Counted from the stretch's first letter, positions 12,549-25,277 are shown. The stretch is DNA of 64,000 bases from Dryococelus australis (GCA_029891345.1 CM056994.1:220700491-220764490), one strand, 5' to 3'. Made by a program: numbers and translations. The notes: generated by a model from the sequence alone, not told the origin.

Positions 12549-15359
12549 CTGTAAAATATGTTGTAGAAACATTACCATATATAATAATTACAATGTACAA
12601 AAGAAATACCTTAACACTATATACTCTTGGGACCATTCAAATTCACGGAACACAGTTACTATGGTGAAGTGCACCCATCCATATGAATATTTTCTGTAGT
12701 ATATTTCTTGTTAGTCAAAAGTTCACCTTAGCAATTTTTTTGCAACTACATGTTAAATATAACTGTTATATTTTATTGTTTGAATGTTTTGAATTCCTGT
12801 TGAAAGTCTCCTACAATAAATTCTAAGCATGTACATTGGCTAAAAGTTAAATGTCAAAGAAACCGGTAATATAAAAGTTAAATTACTTTAATCAGAAATA
12901 CCTGTATGGCTACAGGAAAAATTAAGAACAATTTTGTATTTGCCAGCGCATAAGATAAGCAATGGTTTCAGAATGGTAAAAATGTAAAAAAAAAAAAAGT
13001 TTTTCAAGTGATTTTTAATGAGGCTATGGTAAGATGTTTTTTTCACCATGTATCTTGAAAACAGTAGATGCCCAACATAGGGTATAATATTGTCTGAATT
13101 TAGTACCACAAATTTGTGCTGAACACGAGGCATACTGTCACCCAACATAAAAAATAATGGTACATATAACAATATGTTTAGCACAGGTAGGGTCTAATAG
13201 TTGTGTGGACAGTATATATTTTCAGAACAGGTAGTAGTACGGTTGCTCCCTTCTCCCCTAATTCATAATTATAGGAGGGGAAGAGGGATATGTGGTAGGG
13301 ACCATGTGCTTTTCATTAATGAGTGAGTGAAGATTGAGCCTGTTTCTTTTTTATTCACCCTTTTATGAGGCACTAGTGTTAAGGCAGTAAAAAAAAAGTT
13401 CCTTACTGCTCTGTTATCTGAGGAGGAGGCTTGTGAATGGAGATTTTTGCTTTCACCAGCAGAGGAATGGAAATTGTGGACCTACACTAACACATAGTAA
13501 CTTCTCAAACTGTAAAATATAATGTATTTAATGTTGGGGACATTAAATAAACAATAAAATCTCTTGTATGTACCATTAATTTTGTACGAGCCAAGCAGCA
13601 AGCAGAATCTCACAGAGTTGCGTGAGTTGGCGAGTTCCACCGAGGCTCAATGTAAAAAAAAACAGCAGCAGGAGGGGTGGTAGACTGGCAGGCATGTTGA
13701 GCGAGTAGCTGTCCAGCAGACGACAGCAGCTGGCCAGCACACTGCTCACCCTGGGGGCCCCTCAGGCAAATTAAGCAGGCTAATGGTTTTTGCTTGGAGG
13801 GGTGAGCAGCTTTGGCAATCCTAGATCAGGTTAGCGAAATTGCCCATGGCATGTCTCCCTTTTCAGTTAGCCAAAGCTACAGGTTTGGAGGATGAACATC
13901 CTCTTGGAAGGCAGCTGTACTACGCACGCACGCACGCACGCACACACACCCTATATATCTCTGTATATATCTATCTGTTCTCTATGTATATATCTATCTC
14001 GATGAATCTACCATCTCTGTCTCTATATATCAGTTCCTTTATCTGTCTCTCTGCCTCTATCTATCCACCTCTCTGTCTATCTGTCTTTGTCCGCTCTACC
14101 TCTATCTGTCTGTATCTCTATCTTTCTTCCTGTGGCTCTATCTGTATCTCCCACTTTGCAGATGCCTCTCTATAGCTAAACCCACGAGTCAGGTATAAAT
14201 GCAAAATCAAAGGTCATAGTTCAAACAGGACCGTAAAAAATGGAGCTATGGTACAAATATTGGCTGAGAGCATGGTTTCCAAAAAGGTAAGCTACAAAAT
14301 GATAGTGGGATATGTGGTTGCAAAAGTCAGTTCACAGCCAATTTGCAATGCCAGTGAAAAGAAAATGTAAAAGGTTACAAAATACAATTAAACCTAGCCA
14401 TAAGGGGATGGCCAAATTCACTGCAGTACCTGTGAATAAATACTCCTCGTTGAGTGGCAAACCCTAACCACATTGAAATACCTACAAGCTGGATTAGGGT
14501 ACAAAAATTTGGCTGGTACACTTACATTCAAGACCAGTGAACACGTTTTACAATGGCTTAATGGCATTATTTTAACATACATGACAAAAATAAATATTAA
14601 GAGGAGAAAATGATAATTAACTAATGTTATGTTTCAAACATAGGTTAAAAACCTAAAAGGCCAACAATTAATTGCATATGTCTGATAGAAAAACTTAAAA
14701 TTGGTCATGTTGGCAAGGATTATTAAGTACAGCTTAAAAATTTTTTTTTGCATTTAAATGTGTCAACCAGGCTTGACAAATTACTGGTAGGCTTTAAATG
14801 GCTGGAAAGCAGTAAGGCAAACACTTAACGCATATGTAGTTTGAACTGTCATTAAGGGGTACATTTCTGACAACACAACTATGGTAGTCATGTAAATAAA
14901 TAGTACTGGCAATAGGTACATTCTTGGCCTTCAGGCAGCTCAAGAAAATTAGGTTATTTATGGCTGGATGAAAATGACATGTCTCATGAGGCTTTAACTT
15001 GGCTCGTAGGCAGCAAACTGCACTTTGGCAGTTAGGCTGCAACATTTACTGTGAGGCTGCAGTGGACAAGGTATGGAAAAATGTACTAACACAACAGCAT
15101 GGTAAACCATGTGAACAAATATATGTGTAGGAAGCAAAACTGAATCAAGGCCTTAGATATCAAAATCAGTGATTAAGATTTAGGGCAAAATACACCTTTA
15201 TACAACTGAATGGATTGAACAAAAATTTTCCTGACCTTGGTAGTATCATAGCTTGAGGGAATGCATTATGTTGGCTGCACTGGTAACAAAGCTACTTTAC
15301 TTTTATAACACAGGGTAATTATTGCAGCAATTCCCTACACTAAATTAGCTAACTATGGG
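12549..15359. other. FOXRED1 intron sequence, no other gene seen
   Basis: Start of the roughly 15.1-kb intron between the exons at 27695 and 12548. It is AT-rich. The only structured parts are a GC-richer patch at about 13570-13830 without a convincing reading frame, and the microsatellite listed separately. I see nothing else. Confidence 0.6.
13923..14170 (+). repeat. Compound microsatellite (ACGC)n, (CA)n, (TCTA/TCTG)n
   Basis: An acgc/cacac tract at 13923-13949 runs into about 200 bp of degenerate tatatctatctgtctc tetranucleotide repeats. The apparent open frame across it is low-complexity and not a gene. Confidence 0.9.
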
Positions 15360-17274
15360 CTAACACTGTAGACAGCTAAAACTAATGCTAATGATATTGC
15401 TTAGTTGCACACACTCACAGAGTTGGGGCTGAATCTGTGGCAAAGTGAGGTTGCTCACAGTGGGTGTGGAGTTGAAGGGAGCAAATATGTCAGGGGATGG
15501 CACCACTGTGTTTTGTGGTAGTATCCAGGCTTTCCCCTGATGGTAGGGTGCCAGATCCTCCACAGCTGCTCTCGGTGCTGCAGTTTTCTGGATTAGTTGT
15601 ATGTAGGTCATGAACCCTTCGCATGAAGGTTGCCACTTCAGCACGCAGCTGAGAGGCAGATAAGGAAGCACTCTATAGGCTTTAGTTGTGGCACAAATGT
15701 GACATTGCTGGACGTATACTTCTACATCTTTGTTCATCCTGTATCAGGTATACCGCTGGGTGATTTTTTTGAGCATTTCCTTGATCCCAGGGTGTCCCGG
15801 CATGAGAATGCTTATGGTGGCGTGGAGTGGAATGGAGTGGCGTGGCGTGGAGAAATTTGGGCAGCTCCTAACAGCAAAGTCTTGAGAGCCTATGACGATT
15901 AAGTGAGGTGAGTACAGAGCAGTGCTGGAATGCAAGGGCGGAGAAAATGGAAGGTCCCTGAGAAAAACTGCCAACCAGCAGCATCATCCCGCATGATTCT
16001 TACATGCAAAAATCTGGGAGCAGCACCGCCAGGACTTGAACCCGGTTCACCTGGGTGTGACGAAAGTAGTCTAATCAATACACCACTGCGGCCCCACCAG
16101 CAGCACGTATTTAATGGTTTCATGTCCCCTGGACAGAGGGGCTCCGGAGGTAGTATTCTCTCCCAGTCTTTCAGGCCATGTCTGTGCTTTTCCTCCATTA
16201 GAAGTCCACGATAGAGCATCAACCAACACATTTAGCTTGCCTAGGCAATATTTAATGAAGAACTAGAACTCTTGCTAGAGAAGGGCCCAGATGCCCAGTT
16301 TAGATTTGGCGGCACTGACTGCATGTAACCAGGTTAGCGCCCAGTTATACATTCTCAAACTGAAAAGGGCATCCTCCAAGTGTTACCAGAATTTCATGAA
16401 TGCCCATATCACCATCAAGCATTCCCTCTCATTGGAGTGGTAACTTTTCTATCTGACAAAAGAGTGATTGTGTACATAATTAAGTTTATTCTTTCTCAGG
16501 GGTTTCTTGGGAAATAACAGCACCCAGGCTGACTCCACTGGCATCTGTTTGTAGAATTAGTGGTAGGGTCGAGAGTGACCAGTACAGCATTTCAGAACTT
16601 ATCTTTCAGCCTCTGAAACGATCTCTCTTTGCTCTCTGTCCACTGCTAGCTATGTCTGGCCTTGCTTAATTTGTTAGAGTCCCGGGCCCTTTGGACTTTT
16701 CGATCAACCCATTTTCTGACAGAGTGGAATCCTTGGACACAGCCTGGAGGTCGTTACCCTTCTTTTGTCCAAACATTCTGGGCTGGGCCATCTGTCTGTC
16801 CTGTATTGTCCTCTGGTACACAGGGCAAGCAGTCTTTACGAAAATGTCTGACTGGACAGTACCAGCATTATGGTAGCAGTGGAGTTTCAGTGGCTCCAAA
16901 ATCTGACTGCTTTCCATGTGTTATAGCATCTGGTAGTCCAGTCTTCATAGGAGCTGTAGGAGCAGACTTGGACTTTGCTTTGACCTTCCTCTATCAGCCT
17001 CATCAACTTCCTGACAAATGCTCTTCTGACCAGCGTTTCTAGGTTTTCTGGTTCTGGGTTATGTAAATGAGAGCAGATTTCCAGCAGGAGCAGATGAATA
17101 AGAGTTCAGACGAGTAATGACCTTAACTGTATCCAACTCGTCTGGGTGTAACCTCCATGAAATCATAGTTTGGCCTCTTCCCATTCCTTCTACAGTTGCC
17201 CTGATGCATGATGCATTTCTGTACACTTGCAATGCACACTCTACTTGCTGACTGTGCTCCATCTTAAAGCACAC
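15360..17274 (-). pseudogene. Second Gypsy relic: possible gag, RNase H and integrase remnants
   Basis: Read on the minus strand from high to low coordinates. A degenerate zinc-knuckle-like stretch (CYHNAGTVQSDIF...ACP) lies near 16880. RNase H begins near 16560 with LILQTDASGVSLGAVI and continues at about 16440-16200 with ECLMVIWAF and KSKLGIWAL. The integrase zinc-binding region follows at about 15800-15650 with GHPGIKEMLKKITQRY, then MNKDVEVYVQQCHIC. Protease and RT are missing or unreadable. A tRNA-derived SINE sits between RNase H and integrase. Frameshifts throughout show a dead copy. The RNase H wording differs from the elements at 1 and 55 kb, so it is a different Gypsy lineage. Confidence 0.85.
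15855..16098 (-). mobile_element. tRNA-derived SINE, copy 2, inserted in Gypsy pol
   Basis: On the minus strand the head shows ggggccgcagtgg and a box B ggttcaagtcc (plus coordinates 16032-16042). The sequence then aligns with copy 1 at 9256-9500 in both head (ttagact, gaacc, ggttcaa, ctcccagat) and tail (cacctca, aatcg, ggctctca, ctgcccaaat). It separates the RNase H and integrase parts of the Gypsy relic, so it inserted later than that element. A short guanine-rich repeat (ggcgtggagtggaatgg) adjoins its tail at 15819-15853. Confidence 0.78.
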
Positions 17275-17334
17275 CGCTCATACAGGGGCCAGTCATTATT
17301 CCATAACAGTGCTGCGGGACACATGCCTACAGGG

Positions 17335-17740
17335 TACGTTGATGCACGTCAATAGAGAGACTACAGACACGTGGTCCAAGATTGTACTGTTCGCCACGAA
17401 ACTCCAAGAAGCCGTCACGCCAGCGCCCCACCCATAACGTAGAATTGTATTATTAGCTGAGAGACAGTTCGTTACTGGACGGCAATACCAAGTCAACTAC
17501 ACCAGCTCCAGCTTCCAGTGCCACACAGGCGATAAGAAAGGATCACAACCCCAGCACAGGAGATAAGAGATGAACAGCGCCTTTCAGCACCAAAAGTCTC
17601 AACTCAACCGACCAGAAGCATAACACTTTCAGCAGCTGCTGACCCGCTTCTGCAGCACCACAAATCCCACAGCTTCTGGGAGACTCCACCATACCAGAAG
17701 CTCAGGAAGATGTCGTCATCATCTACCACCCACCTCCTAG
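17335..17740 (+). repeat. Direct duplication, copy 1
   Basis: Aligns with 17940-18580 in the same orientation. Shared landmarks are agactacagacacgtg, cacaggcgataagaaaggatca, gcacaggagata and acactttcagcagc. It lacks the roughly 200-bp promoter-bearing segment present in copy 2. Between the copies (17741-17939) is a distinct AT-rich stretch with several gtgaca motifs. Confidence 0.85.
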
Positions 17741-17939
17741 GCTCTATTTCATAAAATGTGACAGGTGTGACATATACGACAATTATGTCACATGTGACAA
17801 ATTTGTCTATATGTCATGACAATGTTATGTTAAATAAATAATACAAATTCCCTTTATTTCAAAAGCAAAAAAGTTTAAATTGTCAGCCTTAAAATAAGTG
17901 TTTTATAAACGTGACAAATATATGTCAAACCATAAATTG

Positions 17940-18580
17940 GTGCACGTCACGCGAGACTACAGACACGTGATCCCACATTGTATTGTTTGCCAAGAAACTC
18001 CAAGGCAGCCCCACCAGCACCCAACCCCCAATGTAGAATTGCACTGTTAGCTGAGACACCAGTACCCTCCAGTGAAGGTCACGCTAATTCCACAGTTCGG
18101 TACTGGAGGGCAGCACCCAGTCAACTCCAGCAGCTCCAGCCCCCAGCACCTCTCACACAGGCGATAAGAAAGGATCATACTTCCAGCACAGGAGATAAAT
18201 GAATAGCACCTTTCAGCACTAGAAGTCTCAATCCCTTAGAATGAGGCTACCTTCCCTTGCACTCCTGCGGCCACCCAGATCCTAGCTGATAACATTATAT
18301 AAGGGCTAGCAACCCTTAGCTCTTCAGTCTCTGCTCCTCCACTGCTTGCAAAGGCCGGAGGTAACCATCAGGGTGCATGACCACTGGTACCTCGGAGATC
18401 CCATCACTTGCAAAGGACGGGATCTCTACCAGTCAGAAGACACCAACCGACTGGAAGCTCAACACTTTCAGCAGCCACTGACCCGCTTCTCTAGCACAGC
18501 AGATCCCACAGCTTCTAAGAGATCTCACCATACCAGAGGCTCATGAAGACGTCATCTTCATATGCCACCCACCTCCTGGT
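17940..18580 (+). repeat. Direct duplication, copy 2, with a 200-bp extra segment
   Basis: Same sequence as 17335-17740 but carrying an extra segment at about 18236-18440. That segment holds a TATA box and initiator (listed separately) and two copies of ttgcaaaggMcggR; the same short motif recurs at about 19207 and 19328. The pair may be two diverged LTRs or LTR fragments of one family, but no coding region lies between them. Confidence 0.75.
18296..18330 (+). promoter_or_regulatory. TATA box plus arthropod-type initiator
   Basis: TATATAAG at 18296-18303 is followed by TCAGTCT at 18324-18330. The A of TCAGT lies 30 bases after the first T of the TATA box, the usual spacing for arthropod core promoters. 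It lies in the segment unique to duplication copy 2, and I infer it is a retroelement promoter. Confidence 0.55.
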
Positions 18581-21000
18581 AACCACCAGAAACTCCCCTT
18601 GATAGCAGGTCACGTCAATGTCCCTTCTGGACCTCTGCAGCCCACCCAATGGCATTGCTACATTAGCTACCCTTCTGGTAGTTGCAGTTCTTTACATTAC
18701 TTCAGAATGACCTCCCAGCTAGTTAGGTGCTGATAAATGCATTAGCTATTGGATTTTTATTGCAAGTTTAAATTTGCCCAATGTAATACACACCTAGTTT
18801 TCGCCTAGGTAGCCTTCCCCTGGATTTAACAATAGGTTAAAACTTCCGTAACTTACGTTATTTTAATAGGAGTTAGTGTGGAATCACTCTGTTTTCTAGA
18901 TAAGTATAATATACTACATATTCGTAAGGTATTTTCTAGAGAGTTTCATTTCTCTTAGTTAGTAATTTAACAACCCTTTTCTCACTTTTGGTAAACATAA
19001 CATAATTATGCCTCAGAGGAAAAGCTGGTAGACGCCTAATACCACAAAGGCGCGCGTGCACGCTAGCTCACACACACACACACATCCACACACCATTAAG
19101 AGGCAAACCGAACTCTGCCAATAGGCAGATCTTCGGCTGCACCCAATAGCACTAGGTAGTCCAATCCACTAAGAGAATCCACCAGACAAGGTGTTCCATA
19201 CTCTGCCACCACTTGCAAAGGCCGGATAGGGGCTAGAACAAACTTAGGCTTGACCGACCTCTTATGGATGCTACATCCAGGTCTCAGCGAGGAAGTGACA
19301 TCTACTGCTCAAAAGTTCTGTCCACTGCTTGCAAAGGCCAGACTAAAGGAACGCCGAGTGTTACTGCACGTCACAAGTCTGAGCACTGGGAGTACATGCT
19401 ATGGACGTCAAAGTCCAGGCTTATCGTCTGCGGATTGTTTTGTTCTGTGACTAAATGCCTTCTTCCGTCAAGGATAACGAAAAAGATTTAAAAGAACCTG
19501 CGCTGAAAATAAATTCTCGTCGGCACAATTAGTACTCCTAGCAACTGCTTGTGGACAGTGCCGCTTCTCTGCCTAGCTAAACATGTGGATTTCCCCTCCT
19601 TTCACCCACCTTCCCCTCCCTCAGTGTAACATATTTTTTATTAGCACCAATGCTCGGGTCATTCTCTGCTTGAACTCGGCAGCCGGCACCAGTTTCTTGT
19701 TCTGTATGAGCAGTGATTGATCATGATTGATTTGTGAATTACCGGTTGCGGCACACAAGGCTATTTAATGTCAGTGTTGGGCATTTTTAAGCATGAATAT
19801 TTTTAATTCAATAAATGTTAACGTGGAAGGTGTCAACTCTAGGCAGAAGTCAGAGAGTAGTGGATTACTTAGTACATTTTCTTATAAATGGGCCTACTTG
19901 GTGTTAAGACTTATTGGTATGGTAGCGAGTGCTATTATAGTAGTGAGCATGCTGTAATTTTTGATAACGTTTTTCAAAATTCTTTTTCAGCCGCACTGTC
20001 AAAATCTCCTTTCAGTTTAGTGTTTGCTCTTTAAGGAGAAGTGCGTGATAGCTGGATTAAATATAATTTTTTCGGCCGCCCCATATTTTGCCCAGTTTGG
20101 CTGAGACCTTGCGGCTTCCCCTACGCCTGTGATTTTGTTTTTAGATGTGCGTAAAAGTTGAAACATTTTATAGTGGAACTGGACTTGCGATGAGTTGCCA
20201 TTCCACAGATTATAATTTTTAATGAATGTTTTAGTGTTTCTTTTAATGTGCAATTTTATCATGGTGTATCTTTAATGGATGTAAGCCATGTCACCCTGAA
20301 GTTGTTTGTCAAGGTTTTGAAGGCTTTTTACATGCAGATGTATTTAAATCAGTATTATTTTGATGGCATGAAATCTTGTTCATGTTTTCATTTTATCTAA
20401 TGAGAATGAATAAAGGCTGCAGACTTTTATTTAACTTTGTAAAGGCGTCGGGGCAGCACAAGAGTTAAATGGAGAGAACAGATTATACACTACATTCAAG
20501 TAATCAAGCTAGGTTGTCAAGCCTTTATGAAGGACTCTACATATTTATATTACGAATTGCAGTAATATGTTTTGTTTGGCAGAAACTAGTTGCAGTCTGG
20601 AGTGAGAAAAATTCTAGTTAAGTTACTGTATACACATTGGATTGAATTTAATGGTGCTAAATAAAATAAGTCAGTTTTAGGTGACAGCCTTACAAATTAT
20701 TTTTGAAGTATGTTTTTTTATTGTGGTGTGATTGTCACTGGGCATGCACTGATATTGAGTAAATGTTATCTATTAAAGGTTTGCTATGTGCCCACATTTT
20801 TAATGAATGTTACAAGGATGAAAGAAAGTTCTGGAGCACCATATTGTGTACTGGTAATGATTTATTGAATACGGCGTATTTGAATCATGTTCAAGAGTAA
20901 TCTTGTAATTGTTTCCCTATCAACAGTGAATAAAATGGTTTGTTATGAATTTGGAGAGTATGCTTGTATGTAATTGTACCCTTATTTGGTACAAGCCCTC
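18581..21000. other. Intronic, mostly AT-rich, unassigned repeats
   Basis: Holds a (CA)n run at 19069-19096, two more copies of the ttgcaaaggccRgA motif (about 19207 and 19328), and long AT-rich sequence from 19650 onward with no credible reading frame. The first 900 bp may be a continuation of the duplicated repeat above. Confidence 0.5.
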
Positions 21001-21053
21001 CAGGCCACCGTACGTGAGATAGTAAATTTAATTCCTGCTGAAATTGCAGTTAA

Positions 21054-21425
21054 GTGACTGTAATATGTCCTGTAATACTTAAACTACCAGACAGGCAGCA
21101 CCCTTTCATAAAGGCTACCTTGCGGGAGGGAAATATACCACTAGGCCTAAACTGGCCCTGGTTAAAGGCACCTCTACAAGAGTCTCTAAACCCACTTGTC
21201 CCAAATGACGAGATCAACTGCACCACCGCAACCACAGCCAGCTGCTGTCCAACCTCTCGCCCACTGCGTGAGACAGTCAACGAGGAGGAGCACATCCATC
21301 CCATCACTCGTAAGATACAGAGTCCACCGAAACGAAGGGTTGTGCATGCAATCCCAGATTTCGTACAGACTAGGCAGCCTACACGGCCCACATTATATAC
21401 TAGCCGGCCACCAAAGATAACTTAA
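21054..21425 (+). pseudogene. RepX fragment with the conserved peptide segment
   Basis: An open frame of 123 codons ends in the RepX peptide (VVHAIPDFV, then PTRPTLYT at about 21324-21410), matching 8616-8717 and 62666-62784. The upstream part is Pro/Thr-rich and not similar enough to align by eye, as in the 62.5-kb copy, where the same peptide also follows a Pro-rich stretch. Function unknown. Confidence 0.5.
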
Positions 21426-21681
21426 GGGCCCTGTTTTACTTTGCTTTCTCCCCTAATGCATCCCACAATTCTGCCGATATTTGAAGTCTTTCAAAGTGAC
21501 CAAGACTAATTCCCCATATAAGGAAACATATCTTGTCAAATATAATATAGGGTCCCAGGTTGACACAACTAAGCTCAAAGTGTAATTTTTATCCCAACGT
21601 GGAGAACCCCTGCCCTAGCAAGGTGATAATTATTTAAAGCTGAAAGTTGTGTGACATAATCATAGGCATGCGCCCAACTGG

Positions 21682-21906
21682 TTACAAAATGGTGCCCAAT
21701 GTATGGTACAGCCACACTGAGAGATGCTTCAGCCCATAGAGTTCATTTGTTAGCTGTGTAACTCTACGTGTAGAACCAAAAAAATGGGCTATCAGGTGTT
21801 TTACAAACTGTTCATAGCTGGTGACAAATTCCCCATATCTCTGCCACCATCTTGTAGCATTGCCCTTTTCACTATACATTCGGATGTTATGACTGTACCG
21901 TGGCAA
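21682..21906 (-). pseudogene. Gypsy-type gag fragment
   Basis: The minus-strand frame includes ATRWWQRYGEFVTSYEQF followed by HLIAHFFGS, the Trp-Trp core of the retrotransposon gag (capsid) domain. The same arrangement (LEWWTKYGEF) is seen in the element at 57.9 kb, so the family is probably related. Only about 75 codons remain and no adjacent pol was found. Confidence 0.7.
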
Positions 21907-22227
21907 AAGTCAAGTTTCCTGTCCCTCCACAGTACAATCCATACTAGCTCAGTCGGTTCGCTTACACGAATGTTGGTACCATGGTTTTCACGAAAGAAGA
22001 AAAACATATTTCCATTTTGGAACATGATCCAGGTTTTATTATTGATGGTCTAACAGTCTTACACATACACCGATACGGAATGACATATCTTCCACAGCAT
22101 CACAGTACTCACACGAAAACATCGGCAGTCATGCTGCCTGCCTATTCACCGGTAGTTAATGAAAAACAGACTAAAGACACACTGACACTAAGTCGTATCC
22201 ACAAAGTTATCTGATGTAATGCGGACA

Positions 22228-22615
22228 AGTACAAGGCTGCTCACTGCCTGCAGCTCCCACGCGCAGCTCTGCCCACTCCTCGAAATAAATCTAAAAATAA
22301 CTTTTGGCCAGGGCTTGTGACCTCCTATTGGCTGAAACTTACATCACTGTGCGGGCTTCAAAACAAAAACTGCTGATGGCATGGGACTAAAAGGAGTCTG
22401 AAAAAACGTAATCTCAAAAGTTGGCCAACCTTGCTCGGACCCTGGGAACCATGCTTTAAAACTTATAAAGCCCTTACCTCTACACGTGACATTGCATGAA
22501 AGGAAAAATTTAGACTATTACACTCACTGATACATGAATCTGGGGATTTTAAATAAAAGTCAAATGAAAAACAATTATAAAATTAATCAAAATATATTTA
22601 AATTGCAATGCTACA
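22228..22615 (+). repeat. Dispersed repeat RepB, copy 1
   Basis: Aligns with 60509-60955 in the same orientation. Shared landmarks are gcgcagctct, aatctaaaaataac, ctgctgatggcatggga, and at the 3' end atttagactattacactcactga and ggggatttta. No coding signal. It may be an LTR or a MITE-like repeat. Confidence 0.85.
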
Positions 22616-23039
22616 ATCTTTTGGCTTCACCATAGAATTTGGCCTTTGCAAACCATAAGTAGGGCCTATAAATTTTCGCACACCGTGAAATAATAAATTA
22701 TGTGAAATACTGAGAAATTATGTTCATTCATAAAGTTCTTTAATAATTCCCATATTCGCGAAAGATCAACGAAGATGCTTGTTTAAGTGTATCTAAAACC
22801 ACAGTGCAAACTTTTTTTTACCACGAAAACTCTTACAAATATTAAGTTTTACAATTTTTCATTTGTTATACACAGCATTATCTCTCATTTACTTCACATA
22901 TGTGCAGATAACAAAAACTATCTGCTTGGTGATCAGATTGTTTATAAAAACTGAACAAAATTTTACATCACCAGAACGATACATAAATTGAATGGTAGCA
23001 AGGTCGAAAGATTATCATTGCACGTACAATTCTATATGA

Positions 23040-23640
23040 ATCGAGCCGAATTGCTATGGCGCTCGTTTACGGGCAGAATCGCGCCGTGTATTTTATTTAT
23101 AAACAAACAGCTCTAACCAAAAATGTTGACGATGTGATGAAAGTAAATACTGTACAGTGGAACCCCTATTTTACATTTTTCAAGGGACTGGGAAAAATTG
23201 TTGCAAAATGCAGGAAAGTTAAAAAGAGGGAAACTTATGCTATAAAGAAACACATTGGGAACAAAAAAAGTGCGTAAAATACAGGAACGTGTAAAATCAG
23301 GGGATGTAATACAAGGGTTCCACTGTATTACACAGTTTAATATCTCCTTTGTGAAATGCAATAATTATGCAGTAAACATTCATGCAGTATTTGTAAGCAC
23401 TGTCAACTTTATTAATCTTCTGTGCTTTGTGGTTATGTTCTTGACAACTAGCAAAAACTGCATTTGCAACTATTGAGTGAGGGTGGTGACTATTTGTAGT
23501 TGGCTGCTTATGCCACAAAACCGATTAAGACTGCCAAAAATATTTACTGTTTTAGATTGTGCCCAGGAGTTCAAAAGTAAAGGTTTCCTTTTCTTTTATA
23601 AACTGACCAAAGTGCGAAACTGTGATGTACACATTGAGTG
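23040..23640 (+). repeat. Dispersed repeat RepC, copy 1 (interrupted by a MITE)
   Basis: Aligns with 26580-26985, which lies inside a hAT element. Shared landmarks are attttatttataaacaaac, aaaaatgttg, atgaaagtaaat, ctttgtggttatgttcttgac and ataaactgaccaaagt. Copy 1 is interrupted at 23153 by a pogo-like MITE absent from copy 2. I infer that copy 1 is the interior of an older, end-less hAT relative. Confidence 0.75.
23155..23325. mobile_element. 171-bp pogo-like MITE with TA duplication
   Basis: Terminal inverted repeats begin CAGTGGAACCC at 23155 and end as its complement at 23325, flanked on both sides by TA (23153-23154 and 23326-23327). The CAGTGGAACC start is characteristic of pogo/Tigger-type elements. 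It interrupts RepC copy 1; the matching position of the paralogous copy (about 26697) has no insertion. Confidence 0.85.
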
Positions 23641-23825
23641 GGCGGGAAAATACATGTGCTTAAACACTACTGTGCCATATGCACAGTGATTTGGTGATAG
23701 TGGAGGACATCAAAAATAAAAAGTGTGTAATTTTCATACTGTCAAGAAAACAAAATCATATAGATTTCTGCCAATTCATTGTAAAAACATTTTTACAATG
23801 GAAAGAGTATTTTTATTTTAACAAT

Positions 23826-24436
23826 AATAAAATATTTACTAGTACAGTCGACTCTAGTTGTACCGAAAACACATGTACAGATAAACCGTATCCCCAATTA
23901 ATTTTCAGTGATCCCGGCAAAACTCCTATATAAATATGATAATGCTAACCGCTTGCTTGTATGGTTTATCGGATGATGCATTGATCAAAATATATTTTGG
24001 TCCCGTCACCTAATATTTCCCGCGGTGATCGTTTTAAGCAAACTTCTAGTAACTGGATGTGAAATACACCACAAGTGCCACCGTTTATCACTGCTCTGCA
24101 AAGCGTAGTCTTCCCAACACATCTGCATTCTGTGGTGTGGTGATAGTCTGGGTTGATACCTCCCCTTTCACTCCTGACGATAGGGGAAGTGGTTACCTAG
24201 CAACCAGTGTGGCAACCTTGCATTCTCTCTCTTTCACTCCTCTTTCTGTCTCACTCGTTTGCACACCCATTTTCCTCTCCTTACAAGCCTTTGAAAGGGG
24301 GGAAGATGTTGTCTAGCAAAAGAAAACGCACCCCCCCCCCTCCTCTCTCTCTCTCTCTCAGCCAAGCGCGCTTGTCTTAACAAGCCGGCCGCAGTGCAAA
24401 TATAGTGCTACTAGCTGTAGAGATTTTATCAAAATT
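23826..24436. other. Unassigned intronic sequence with simple repeat
   Basis: Begins with a sequence resembling a Tigger-type end (cagtcgactctagttgtacc at about 23846) without a visible partner. A C10 plus (CT)10 microsatellite occupies 24331-24360. No gene seen. Confidence 0.5.
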
Positions 24437-25277
24437 ATCCGTTGCTCAAAATAATTGCACCTATCATCACTTGTATTTCAAAGCAAATGGTTTTGCCTGA
24501 AAATGTTACGCAATACTTTTTAACAAGGAATTATTATTTTCACAGATGTTTTCTTTTGTGATTAAAGGTAGTTTTTTCCCTTAAAGTTGGTGATTAATTG
24601 TATCTGGCATAAAATTAACATGATTTTAAAACGTAATATTAATTTAACTCAATGAACAGCATCATCACAAATAAAATGATATGCCTAAAAACACTTGACC
24701 TCCCCTTGTCACCAAAAATTGTTCGACCAATGAGTGACTTGTCTTGCCAAGCATAAAGTGCATTATCACTAACTTCCTGCAAGGAAATAGGAAGGATTTA
24801 TAATGATTTATTTCAATAGACATACACCTTTTGAATAAAGTGATAAAATTTAAGGGTCTATTCAACACCTTTGGCCGTCTAATAATGGGTAAGCACAGAG
24901 CCCGAGTGCAGTGTAATTCACGACAGAAAAAACCAGAGTACATGGTTTTGAATGATTAATTATTAAAGACAGTGAAGAAATTAATCATAATTCCATATTT
25001 ATTCATTTCTGTCTTAAAATTACAAGTATTTTTGTAGTGGAATATAAACAACATCCTTTAAAATACAGACCTTTGGCACATGCGCAAGGTGTTGACAACA
25101 TGTAGCGGCGTGGAGGGGTAATCCTAATGCAACTTCCCCTTCTCCGCATGCTGCGCATCCATGAACACACTGCCCGATCGATTATCTGTCAGCGCACTTT
25201 CCGCTGATCGAGTGCACATGGGACATTCAAAATTTGCCTTGCATTCGGCGTCATAATATTTTTATTTTCAGAGGGTG
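24437..25277 (+). repeat. Dispersed repeat RepA, copy 2
   Basis: Second copy of the 3357-4197 repeat in the same orientation, similar over essentially the whole length, with small indels and without the poly-C tract. It is followed immediately by a minus-strand Copia gag fragment. Confidence 0.85.

Noticed and set aside
21950..21975. tRNA-like box A (tagctcagtcggttcg)
   Set aside because: No box B at tRNA spacing and no cloverleaf seen.
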